Both the position numbers and the translations under genes were made by a program. From NCBI GenBank assembly GCA_902362275.1, contig CABIWB010000001.1, forward strand, positions 342,659-406,658: a DNA stretch of 64,000 nt. Direction: 5' to 3'. Within the stretch, counting starts at the first letter, position 1; each line of letters starts with the position of its first letter. This DNA is from Coriobacteriaceae bacterium (lineage in GTDB: Bacteria > Actinomycetota > Coriobacteriia > Coriobacteriales > Coriobacteriaceae). Of the stretch, positions 54,292 through 62,862 are shown one piece after another. Below the pieces are notes generated by a model. It ran no database searches. It saw only the letters and a list, made by a program, of their open reading frames with translations, and was not told the origin of the DNA.

Positions 54292-57200
54292 ATGGCGCAG
54301 GGGACGTTTGTGCAGGCGCTTCGCAAAGAGGCGGCGTTGAGCGGCACCTTTATGAAGGGGCGTTCGCTCATGCTCAACGGTGCCGTGCTGTCGATCGAGG
54401 ACAGCGGCTCGCGCTTCTCCAAAAACGTGACGGTCGAGGGCACGGTGCGCGGCTCGCGCGGCGACCTGTACAAGACGCATGTGACGCTTGGCATGGACGA
54501 GCACGAGGTTATCGACTACGACTGCGACTGCCCCGCCGCATACCGCTATCCCGGTATGTGTAAGCACGCTATTGCCACGGCGCTGGCGTATTTGGATGCC
54601 AGCGGCGCCGAGCCCGTCGAAGGTTTGCGCACGCCGGTTCGCACGTTTACGGCGCAGCCGAAACAGCCCGCGCGTGCCGCGTCCGCCGCGCCGGCCGTCA
54701 ACTCCAACTTTCCCTTCCCGGCGCCCGTCCCCACGAGCCCGAGCCTTGTGGCGGCGCTTTCCGATCTTTCGGACGCGCGCATGGATGAGCTGGCGAGCAT
54801 GCGCCGCAAGCTTGCCGGTGCCGTTGATCCCGACGCCCCCAAAGCGGCGTTGGAGCCCTCGTTGGTGCCGTACTACAATCCGCTGTTCGCTGACCGCTTT
54901 AGCTGGGCGCTCGAGTTCCGCATTCGCTGTGGATCGGTCTCCTACGTGGTCAAGGACATCGACGGCATGGCCGATGCCTACGTGCGTGGCGGCACGTTCT
55001 CCTATGGCAAGAAGCTCACGTTTGTCCATTCACCTGAGGCCTTTGACGAAACATCGGCAAAGCTGCTCAACCTTGTTGTGACGACAGTTGCCTATCTCGA
55101 TGACATCACAAGCTCGCGTTCGGCGTCGTACGACTTTGCCCGCAGCGGTTTTGTTGCCGAGCGTCAGTTGCCGCTGTCCGAGCATAGCATCGTATATGTG
55201 CTGGACCTGCTGCGCGGCCAGAGCATCTCCTTTGAGCCCGTCTGGTCGCGGGGGACGATGACGCATCGCACCTACGACGTGGCGGTTGAGCTGTCTCCGC
55301 AAGGGGAGGACGAGGCGTCCGCTAAGCGCCCACCGCTGCTTGCCGCCAAAATCGCGCCGGCGGCTGGTGGTAGCTATGACCTGCGCCTGCCCGCCGATAT
55401 GTACTGCTTTGCGTCGGGCGATGCCGCCTACTTGGTTGACACGGGCCGCGCGCGCCGTACCGACGCTGCATTTGCTCATCATGCCGCACCTTTTTTGTCG
55501 CGCTTGCTGCCGTGCCGCACGCCCGCCCATATTGCCGCCGAGCAGGTGGGGGAGTTCTGCCGTATGGCGCTGCCCATTTTGCGTGACTATACCGACCTTA
55601 CCGCGCCCGCTGCGCTCGATACCGTGGCGCCCGAGCCGAGCTTTGCCATGGCGATCGGTGTCGACGATGGGCTCGTGACCTGCAAAATTACGGTTACCTA
55701 CGGCGACTGGTCGGCGGATCTCTTTAGCCTGGGCGCTCCGGGCAGCCCCTTTGAAGAACAGCGCCCCGGCGTGCCGCCCCGCGACGAGGTGGCGGAGTTT
55801 CGCGTTATGGATACAGCGGCTCTGTACTTCGATTTCTACGAGGGCGGTCTGGCGTTTGAGGAGCGCGATGATGAGAGCTTGTTCTGCCTGCTGACCGAGG
55901 GTCTGTCCGCCCTGTCCGAGCTGGGCGAGGTCATGCTCAGCGACCGCCTGCGCCAGATTTCGGTCCGCCCTGCGCCCAAGCTTTCGGTGCGTGCGACCGT
56001 CAAGAGTAACCTGCTCGACGTCGAGCTGGGTGCGAGCGGCCTTTCGACGGCAGACCTTGCCATCTATCTGGACTCGTACAAGCGCCACGAGACGTTTGCG
56101 CGCCTTACGTCCGGCGACATCATTCGTCTGGACGAGGGCGCTCGCGCCGCGTTTGGCCTCGCTGAAGATCTGGGTGTCGATGCCGTCGACCTGCTTGACG
56201 GCGTGTCGCTTCCCGCGTCGAGCACCCTTTTTGTCGATAGCATGCTCGCGCGCACGCCCGCGCTCGAGGCCGATCGCGACGCTGCGTTCCGCCGTACCGT
56301 CGAGCGCCTGGACACGCTCGGCAAGATGGACTTTACGGTGCCGGCATCGCTCAAGGCAACGATGCGTGGCTACCAGGTCGACGGATACCAGTGGCTCGGC
56401 TCGCTCGAACACCTGGGCCTTGGTGGCATTTTGGCTGACGACATGGGCCTGGGTAAAACGCTCCAGATGATTGCGCATATCCTAGCGCGTGTGGAGGCGG
56501 GGGACACCAAGCCCACGCTCGTGGTATGCCCGGCCTCACTCGTGTACAACTGGACTGCCGAGCTGGAGCGCTTTGCGCCCTCGCTCGATGTGTGCGCCAT
56601 CGTGGGCGCCAAGGCGCAGCGTCGCGTACAGATTGCCGGCGTGGCCGAGCATAGCGTGGTCGTGACGTCGTATGATCTTATGCGGCGCGATATCGACGAG
56701 TACACCGAGCAGGATTTTGCCCGCGTGGTGCTCGACGAGGCCCAGTACATTAAAAATCCGCTCACGCAGGTGGCGCGCGCCGCCAAGCGCCTGCCTGCCG
56801 GCGTGCGCTTTGCCCTGACGGGCACGCCCATCGAAAACCGCCTGTCCGAGCTCTGGAGCATCTTCGACTTTTTGATGCCGGGCCTTTTGGGGACGCGCGA
56901 GTCGTTTGCCAAGCGCTTTGAGAGCCCCGTCGAGCATGCTGAGGGCGATAGCGCCGCTCGCCTGCAGGCGCTCGTGTCGCCGTTTGTGCTGCGCCGTGTT
57001 AAGGAAGACGTGGTGGCCGACCTGCCCGAGAAGATCGAAGACACCGTCATGGCGCAGCTCACCGGCGAGCAGCGCAAGCTGTACCTGGCAAACCAGGACC
57101 GCATCGCCCAGCAGGTGCAGTACCGCGAGGCTGGGGAGTTTAAGAAAGACAAGCTCAAGGTGCTCGCCGAGCTCACCAAGCTGCGCCAGATCTGCTGCGA

Positions 57201-57756
57201 CCCGCGTCTACACTACGAGGATTACAAGGCGGGGAGCGCCAAGCTCGATACGTGCATGGAGCTCGTGCGCGGCGCACTCAACGGCGGGCATCGCATCCTG
57301 TTGTTCAGCCAGTTTACGGGTATGCTCGATATCATAGGTAAGCGCTTGGCCAAGGAGGACATCGCCTTCCTTAAGCTCACGGGCGCTTCGTCTAAGGAGA
57401 GCCGCGCCAAGATGGTCGCGCAGTTCCAAGCGGGCGAGGTTCCGGTCTTTTTGATTTCGCTCAAGGCGGGCGGCGTGGGCCTTAACCTGACGGCGGCCGA
57501 CGTGGTCATTCACTACGACCCGTGGTGGAACGTGGCGGCGCAGGACCAAGCGACCGACCGCGCGCATCGTATTGGCCAGCAACATACCGTGACCGTGTAC
57601 AAGCTCATCGCCAAGGACACGATTGAGGAGCGCATCATGCAGATGCAGGAGTCCAAACGCGACCTGGTCAACAGCGTGCTCGGCGGCGACGGCATCTCCT
57701 CGGCGCTGTTTACCCGCGAGGATGTTCTGGCACTGCTGGGCGGCGACGGGCGCTAA
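54292..57756 (+). CDS. SWIM zinc-finger SNF2-family helicase
   Basis: A 1154-residue ATPase. The N-terminal SWIM zinc finger is YDCDCPAAYRYPGMCKHAIA (CxCx8CxH). A long middle region of about 550 residues has no clear fold. The SNF2 motor follows: GILADDMGLGKTLQMI, Walker B VLDEAQYIKNP, TGTPIENRLSELWSIFDF, LFSQFTGMLDIIGKRL and DRAHRIGQ. Such RapA/HepA-like proteins remodel protein-DNA complexes. It starts 38 bp after dnaE with TGGAGG, so co-transcription with dnaE is likely. Confidence 0.92.
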   Translation: MAQGTFVQALRKEAALSGTFMKGRSLMLNGAVLSIEDSGSRFSKNVTVEGTVRGSRGDLYKTHVTLGMDEHEVIDYDCDCPAAYRYPGMCKHAIATALAYLDASGAEPVEGLRTPVRTFTAQPKQPARAASAAPAVNSNFPFPAPVPTSPSLVAALSDLSDARMDELASMRRKLAGAVDPDAPKAALEPSLVPYYNPLFADRFSWALEFRIRCGSVSYVVKDIDGMADAYVRGGTFSYGKKLTFVHSPEAFDETSAKLLNLVVTTVAYLDDITSSRSASYDFARSGFVAERQLPLSEHSIVYVLDLLRGQSISFEPVWSRGTMTHRTYDVAVELSPQGEDEASAKRPPLLAAKIAPAAGGSYDLRLPADMYCFASGDAAYLVDTGRARRTDAAFAHHAAPFLSRLLPCRTPAHIAAEQVGEFCRMALPILRDYTDLTAPAALDTVAPEPSFAMAIGVDDGLVTCKITVTYGDWSADLFSLGAPGSPFEEQRPGVPPRDEVAEFRVMDTAALYFDFYEGGLAFEERDDESLFCLLTEGLSALSELGEVMLSDRLRQISVRPAPKLSVRATVKSNLLDVELGASGLSTADLAIYLDSYKRHETFARLTSGDIIRLDEGARAAFGLAEDLGVDAVDLLDGVSLPASSTLFVDSMLARTPALEADRDAAFRRTVERLDTLGKMDFTVPASLKATMRGYQVDGYQWLGSLEHLGLGGILADDMGLGKTLQMIAHILARVEAGDTKPTLVVCPASLVYNWTAELERFAPSLDVCAIVGAKAQRRVQIAGVAEHSVVVTSYDLMRRDIDEYTEQDFARVVLDEAQYIKNPLTQVARAAKRLPAGVRFALTGTPIENRLSELWSIFDFLMPGLLGTRESFAKRFESPVEHAEGDSAARLQALVSPFVLRRVKEDVVADLPEKIEDTVMAQLTGEQRKLYLANQDRIAQQVQYREAGEFKKDKLKVLAELTKLRQICCDPRLHYEDYKAGSAKLDTCMELVRGALNGGHRILLFSQFTGMLDIIGKRLAKEDIAFLKLTGASSKESRAKMVAQFQAGEVPVFLISLKAGGVGLNLTAADVVIHYDPWWNVAAQDQATDRAHRIGQQHTVTVYKLIAKDTIEERIMQMQESKRDLVNSVLGGDGISSALFTREDVLALLGGDGR

Positions 57757-57906
57757 CCCGCTCGGGTGGGGCCGCCAGGGCGGATGGCACACGCTGCCCC
57801 ATCGTCCCCGCCCGTTATGTGTTCATTTGCAATGCCGTGGATGGTTTGTCTGCCTTTGGGCATAAGAACCATCAAGAACATTGGCACATTAGCAAAGGAG
57901 AACATC

Positions 57907-58269
57907 ATGGCGAAATTCTTTAAGGACCCCGATGGCAAGCTTATCGCCGCCCTGGGCAACGACGTTGCAACCCCCGCCGGCTGCACGGAGCTGACCGCGA
58001 ACACTGAGGATGCGGCGCACGAAAAGCACGTGCCGGTCGTTGAGAGCGAGCGCGACGGTCACGTGATCCGCGCACGTGTGGGCTCGGTCGAGCATCCTAT
58101 GGTGCCCGAGCACTATATTGAGTGGATCGCCCTTGAGGCCGAGGGCCGCTTAGAGGTCCATTACCTTGAGCCCGGCATGAAACCCGCGACGTTTTTTGCC
58201 GGCGGCTCCAAGACCGGTACCGTCTATGCCTACTGCAACCTGCATGGGCTGTGGTCCGCGACATTCTAG
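57907..58269 (+). CDS. Superoxide reductase (desulfoferrodoxin-like) lacking centre I
   Basis: A 120-residue protein that reduces superoxide to peroxide in anaerobes. Centre II ligands are visible: EKHVP (His), EHPMVPEHYIEW (two His) and YCNLHG (Cys and His). The N-terminal desulforedoxin part keeps the size but has only one cysteine (AGCTEL) in place of four, so the rubredoxin-like iron is missing, as in class III enzymes. ATG 57907 follows AAAGGAG. Confidence 0.9.
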   Translation: MAKFFKDPDGKLIAALGNDVATPAGCTELTANTEDAAHEKHVPVVESERDGHVIRARVGSVEHPMVPEHYIEWIALEAEGRLEVHYLEPGMKPATFFAGGSKTGTVYAYCNLHGLWSATF

Positions 58270-58314
58270 GAGCGCGCCCCCGCTCGGGGTATCATAGCTA
58301 GCATATGCACATGC

Positions 58315-58347
58315 AAGCGCCGACTGCATTATGCGGCCGGCGCTTTT
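58315..58347 (+). terminator. Terminator after the superoxide reductase gene
   Basis: AAGCGCCG (58315-58322) pairs with CGGCGCTT (58338-58345), with T residues following. Confidence 0.7.
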
Positions 58348-58386
58348 ACTACGATTTCGACGGTTTACGACGGAAAGGGCTGGGCC

Positions 58387-60372
58387 ATGAAGCTCGCGCT
58401 TGCACAGATCGATATGCGCCTGGGTGATATTGAGGGCATTTGCGGCCGCATCGAGGACCAGGCTCGTCTGGCCCACGAGCGCGGGGCGCGCGTGCTGTGC
58501 GTTCCGGCTCCGCTCTTTATGGGCGCCATGCCCGGGGGCCTGGTGGGCACTGCCGACTTTGAGCACGACATGCTTGCCGGCTTGACTGGTGTCGCCGAGC
58601 GTATCCAGGAGCTTGACATGATCTGCATCGTGCCCGCGGCGGTTTCGTTTGAGGGCCAGCCGCTGCTCGACTACATGATGCTCAAGGACGGTCATGTGGT
58701 GCCGGCGCGTTCGAGCATTGCCCTGCAGCGTGGCGAGAACAACGACACACGCTGGGCGCCGCCGGTGTTCGACGTGGACGGCGTGCGCATCGCCGTGATT
58801 TTTGACTTGGACCGCGAACTCGAGATGCTGCCGACCGGTGTTGACCTCATTGCGTTTTTTCAATTCAACGCGTTTGACATGACCGACCGCGAGACGGCCG
58901 CCATTGCCGCCGTTCGCAGCGGCGCCTACCGCAAGATCGCATCCAAGCGCAGCGTGTGGTTTGCCTGCATGGCGCCGGTCGGCGCCTATGACGAGTCGGT
59001 GTATACCGGCGGTTCGTTTGTGCTCGACGACTGCGGTCGCGTGGTGGCCCAGGCGCCGTGTTTTGAGGAGAGCCTGCTGGTCCAGGAGATTCAGCGCGGC
59101 GTGATGCTCGATGCCCTGGAAGATCACGAACTGCCCGAGTTCCGTTCCGAGGAGTGGCTGTGGCAGGCGCTGGTGCTCGCCGTGCGCGACAACGCCCGAG
59201 CCCACGGTGCGTCGCGTGCTGTGGTGGCACTCGAGGGCGACTTGCCGTCGTCCCTGCTAGCGGCGCTGGCCGTCGACGCTCTGGGCCCGCGCAATGTGAT
59301 TGGCCTGGTGCTGGGGCGCAACCGTATCTTTACGCCGGCGCAGGAAGAGGCCGAGGCTGCCCGCTGTGCCGCCGTCCGCGCCATCGCCGAGCGTTTGCAC
59401 ATTCGCACCGTCGAGCGCGATGCACCGGATGCGGCGCGTGTGCTCGATCGCGACGTGTCGGCGGGTGATGCCGAGCGTCTGCGCTCGCGCACGCTGGGCC
59501 TCATGCTGGAGGACACGGCGCTCGAGCTGGGTGCGATGGCGCTGAGCCCGCTGTCCAAAACCGAATACGCGCTGGCGGCGCCGGCGCTTTGCGGCGGCTA
59601 CCAGGGCGATTACGCGCCCTTTGGCGATGTGTACCTGTCGACGCTTGAGTTTGTGGCGCGCGTGCGCAACCGCACGTCTGCCGTGGTGCCCCAAGAGCTC
59701 GTGACGCTCAACGCGGTGGAAGACTGCATGGAGCGAGTGTTGGCGCAGGCGCTCTCGACGCTCGACGGTCCGGTCGATATGCTCGACCGCGCGGCACGGC
59801 TGCTCGGCGGGCTTGAGCCGGGTGAGGTCGATGGCGCGCTCGAGGCGCACGTGGACCGCAGCCGACCCTTCGACGACATCCCGATGGCCGCTGGCAAGCC
59901 TGAGGCCTGCTCGCTGCTGCTGATGCTCGTTCGACAGGGTGAGGCTGCCCGCCGCATGTTGCCGACGGCGCCGATCGTCTCGTCCCGTTCGTTTGCCGAG
60001 CGCTCCTGGCCGTACATGCTCGCGTGGTCCGACCTGGGGCTTAACGGCAAGGAGCGCATGTCGGTCGATTCGCTGGCGCGCGCCGAGGTGCGCCGTTTTG
60101 CTGACGAGGATACGAGCGAGCGCATGCGAAACGAGATGATGGGCGTGCTGGGCGAGCTACTGGGTATTTCGCCCGAGCAGATGGAGGAGCTGCGCTCTGA
60201 GGACGGTCAGCGTCGTTTGCACGAGGGGATGAAAAAGTTCGAGGGCGAGGTTCAGGACGCCATCGATAAGATGATGGGCGGTCAGGGCGGCTCGCAAGGT
60301 AGTCCCCAGGGTGGCCCGATGCCGCATCCGCCGGTGGATCCGAGGCAGTTCCCCTTTTTCTCGCAGAACTAA
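58387..60372 (+). CDS. Nitrilase-fold plus NAD-synthetase-like protein, apparently catalytically degenerate
   Basis: A 661-residue protein with the architecture of glutamine-dependent NAD+ synthetase: an N-terminal carbon-nitrogen hydrolase fold (MKLALAQIDMRLGDI) and a C-terminal synthetase fold (ALAVDALGPRNVIGLVLGRN; SPLSKTEYAL; FGDVYLSTLEFVARV). Key residues are changed: the nitrilase glutamate position reads VPAPLF (Ala41), the nucleophile Cys position reads IAVIFDLDRE (Phe139), and the PP-loop SGGxDS is VVALEGDLPSSL (279-290). The C-terminus adds about 120 residues ending in a Gly/Pro/Gln tail. The reading frame is intact and codon use normal, so it is a maintained paralogue, perhaps regulatory. 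A functional NadE must be elsewhere. Confidence 0.75.
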   Translation: MKLALAQIDMRLGDIEGICGRIEDQARLAHERGARVLCVPAPLFMGAMPGGLVGTADFEHDMLAGLTGVAERIQELDMICIVPAAVSFEGQPLLDYMMLKDGHVVPARSSIALQRGENNDTRWAPPVFDVDGVRIAVIFDLDRELEMLPTGVDLIAFFQFNAFDMTDRETAAIAAVRSGAYRKIASKRSVWFACMAPVGAYDESVYTGGSFVLDDCGRVVAQAPCFEESLLVQEIQRGVMLDALEDHELPEFRSEEWLWQALVLAVRDNARAHGASRAVVALEGDLPSSLLAALAVDALGPRNVIGLVLGRNRIFTPAQEEAEAARCAAVRAIAERLHIRTVERDAPDAARVLDRDVSAGDAERLRSRTLGLMLEDTALELGAMALSPLSKTEYALAAPALCGGYQGDYAPFGDVYLSTLEFVARVRNRTSAVVPQELVTLNAVEDCMERVLAQALSTLDGPVDMLDRAARLLGGLEPGEVDGALEAHVDRSRPFDDIPMAAGKPEACSLLLMLVRQGEAARRMLPTAPIVSSRSFAERSWPYMLAWSDLGLNGKERMSVDSLARAEVRRFADEDTSERMRNEMMGVLGELLGISPEQMEELRSEDGQRRLHEGMKKFEGEVQDAIDKMMGGQGGSQGSPQGGPMPHPPVDPRQFPFFSQN

Positions 60373-60440
60373 CTATGGGATAGGATTCGCTCCCAGCCCC
60401 GATACTTCATCTAAGCATCTCGGCCCCGTTGTGTTATTCT

Positions 60441-60454
60441 AGAACAGACGTTCG
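60441..60454 (+). promoter_or_regulatory. LexA (SOS) box in front of ruvCAB
   Basis: AGAACAGACGTTCG contains the dyad GAAC-N4-GTTC of Gram-positive/actinobacterial LexA sites (CGAACnnnnGTTCG). It directly follows a TATTCT -10-like hexamer (60435-60440), so LexA would block initiation of ruvCAB. Confidence 0.75.
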
Positions 60455-60509
60455 TGAATGATGCGCGGGGCGTTGTCTTGCGCTGTGCTTGTGGCGAGGG
60501 GAGGTTGGC

Positions 60510-61031
60510 TTGGTTATCTTGGGCATTGACCCCGGTTTGGCTCATACGGGTTGGGGGATTATCGAGGAGCGGCGTGGCGAGGTCCGCTGTCGTGCCTACG
60601 GTTGTATCGAGACCAGTGCCGGAAGTCCGCTCGCGGTGCGCCTGTCGCATATCGCCCATGACCTTAAGGATGTCGTCGAGCGTTATCGACCCGACACGGC
60701 TGCTGTCGAGAGCATCTACTTTGGCGCCAACGTTCGTTCGGCCATCCCCACGGCGCATGCCCGCGGTGCTGCGCTTGTGGCGCTTTCGGAGTGCGCGCTC
60801 GAGATTGGCGAGTACACGCCCATGCAGATCAAACAGGCTGTGGTGGGCACCGGCGCCGCGGACAAGCGGCAGGTCGCCTACATGGTACGCACGCTAACAC
60901 AGCTCGACCACGACCCGCATCCCGACCATGCCGCCGATGCCCTGGCCTGCGCCATCTGCCACGTAAACCTCAGCCGCACCCGCGCCCTCACCGGTGGCGA
61001 GTTCTATCAACAGAGAGGAACCGGATACTGA
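60510..61031 (+). CDS. ruvC: Holliday-junction resolvase RuvC
   Basis: A 173-residue endonuclease that cuts Holliday junctions. Catalytic Asp in ILGIDPGLAHTGWG, Glu in AAVESIYFG, and the C-terminal acidic pair in PHPDHAADALACAICH. The start is TTG 60510, five bases after GGGGAGG; this gives the usual N-terminus. The stop overlaps the ruvA ATG (TGATG). Confidence 0.96.
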   Translation: MVILGIDPGLAHTGWGIIEERRGEVRCRAYGCIETSAGSPLAVRLSHIAHDLKDVVERYRPDTAAVESIYFGANVRSAIPTAHARGAALVALSECALEIGEYTPMQIKQAVVGTGAADKRQVAYMVRTLTQLDHDPHPDHAADALACAICHVNLSRTRALTGGEFYQQRGTGY

Positions 61032-61651
61032 TGATTTCCCAGCTCAACGGAACGCTTGTCGAGTCCACGATGAGCTCGGCCGTTGTCGATGTATCGGGCG
61101 TTGGCTTTGAGCTCGGCATCTCGGGCAGCACTGCGGCCACGTTGCCGACGCCCGGCGGCGAGGTCCGTCTCTACACGCGTATGCAGGTGCGCGAGGACGC
61201 CATGACGCTTTTTGGTTTTGCCTCCAAGGACGAGCGCACGATGTTCGACCGGCTCGTGTCCGTCTCGGGCGTTGGCCCGCGCTTGGCGCTCGCCGTGCTT
61301 TCCACCTATACCGTGGGGCAGCTGTATTCGCTGGTGATGGCCGAGGACGACAAGGGCATGGCCAAGGTACCCGGCGTGGGCAAAAAGACAGCTCAGCGCC
61401 TGATCCTGGAACTCAAGAGTACCTTTGCCAAGGACAAGGGCTTTGTGCCGGTCGACGTGATTCCCGGACAGGTTTCGATGCCGGTTCCCGCCGCCGCTCC
61501 TTCGGCGATTGATGACGCCCGTGCGGCGCTCCTTTCCATGGGCTTTAGCCCGCAGGAGACCGATGTTGCCCTGAGCGGGTATGATGGGCAGAATATGCGT
61601 GTCGAGGATCTGCTCGGCGCGGCGCTTAAGCGACTCGGAATGGATGCGTGA
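61031..61651 (+). CDS. ruvA: Holliday-junction branch-migration protein RuvA
   Basis: A 206-residue DNA-binding subunit. OB domain [12 protein letters not shown], the two helix-hairpin-helix motifs ([30 protein letters not shown]) and the C-terminal RuvB-binding domain ([21 protein letters not shown]). It is coupled to ruvC upstream and ruvB downstream by TGATG overlaps. Confidence 0.97.
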   Translation: MISQLNGTLVESTMSSAVVDVSGVGFELGISGSTAATLPTPGGEVRLYTRMQVREDAMTLFGFASKDERTMFDRLVSVSGVGPRLALAVLSTYTVGQLYSLVMAEDDKGMAKVPGVGKKTAQRLILELKSTFAKDKGFVPVDVIPGQVSMPVPAAAPSAIDDARAALLSMGFSPQETDVALSGYDGQNMRVEDLLGAALKRLGMDA

Positions 61652-62718
61652 TGTGGGAAGCCGATGACTCTCAGGACCTGTGGGCGACGCCCGGCAACTC
61701 GCCGGCGGCATCCATGGCGCACGGCGAGCGCATGGTGGGCTCGGAGCTGACGGCCGAGGACCTCGATGTCGACCGCACTTTGCGCCCCCAGCGCCTGGAC
61801 GACTACTGTGGCCAGGAGCACATCAAGCAGAGCCTGCGCGTGTTGATCGAAGCGGCGCAGAGCCGTGGCGAGACGCTCGACCACGTGATTTTCTCGGGTC
61901 CTCCGGGCCTGGGCAAGACCACGCTGGCCACCGTTATCGCCAACGAGCTGGGCGCTCAGATCAAGACCACGAGTGGCCCTGCCATCGCGCGCACGGGCGA
62001 CCTGGCGGCCATCCTTACCAACCTGCAGCCGGGTGACGTGCTATTTATCGACGAGATCCACCGTCTTAACCGTTCGGTCGAGGAAGTCCTGTATCCCGCG
62101 ATGGAGGACTTTGCGCTCGATATCGTGATTGGCAAGGGTCCGGCGGCGCGCTCGATTCGCCTGGATATTCCCAAGTTTACGCTGGTAGCGGCAACGACCC
62201 GCTCAGGCATGTTGACCGGCCCGTTGCGCGACCGCTTTGGCATTTCATATCGCCTGGATTACTACACGGTCGAGGAGCTCGCGCAGATTGTGACGCGCTC
62301 GGCGACTATCCTGGGCGTGACGATCGACCATCCCAGTGCACTCGAGATCGGCTCGCGTTCGCGCGGCACGCCACGTCTTGCCAACCGCCTGCTCAAGCGC
62401 GTGCGCGATTACGCACAGGTGCGCGGCAACGGCCCCATCGAGCTCGATATCTGTCGCCAGGCGCTTGAGTTCTTCGAGATCGATGAGCTCGGTCTGGACT
62501 GGATGGATATTCGCATTTTGGAGACGCTCGCTAAGACGTTCTCCGGTCGTGCTGTGGGACTTACGACCCTTGCCAGCGCGGTGGGCGAGGACCCGGGCAC
62601 GCTCGAGGATGTCTATGAGCCCTATCTGCTGCAGTGTGGCTTGATAATTCGCACGCCTCAGGGTCGTCAGGCAACGCTTCGCACCTTTGAGCACCTGGGG
62701 ATTGAACCTACCGTTTAG
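61651..62718 (+). CDS. ruvB: Holliday-junction helicase RuvB
   Basis: A 355-residue AAA+ motor. Walker [13 protein letters not shown], Walker [13 protein letters not shown], sensor [17 protein letters not shown], and the C-terminal winged helix ending [12 protein letters not shown] 61651 overlaps the ruvA stop; GTG 61648 is an alternative start. Drives branch migration together with RuvA. Confidence 0.97.
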   Translation: MWEADDSQDLWATPGNSPAASMAHGERMVGSELTAEDLDVDRTLRPQRLDDYCGQEHIKQSLRVLIEAAQSRGETLDHVIFSGPPGLGKTTLATVIANELGAQIKTTSGPAIARTGDLAAILTNLQPGDVLFIDEIHRLNRSVEEVLYPAMEDFALDIVIGKGPAARSIRLDIPKFTLVAATTRSGMLTGPLRDRFGISYRLDYYTVEELAQIVTRSATILGVTIDHPSALEIGSRSRGTPRLANRLLKRVRDYAQVRGNGPIELDICRQALEFFEIDELGLDWMDIRILETLAKTFSGRAVGLTTLASAVGEDPGTLEDVYEPYLLQCGLIIRTPQGRQATLRTFEHLGIEPTV

Positions 62719-62862
62719 GGCGCTTTGTTTTGGCTAGTCTGTAGGCTATCGCTGAGCATTGGATAAACATATCGCCATTCATCGGTTACGGGTGTTTTAC
62801 TATTGCGCGCCCGTGCTATGCTGAATTGGTCTTTTTCTCATTCGGTAACGAAAGGACCGCCC

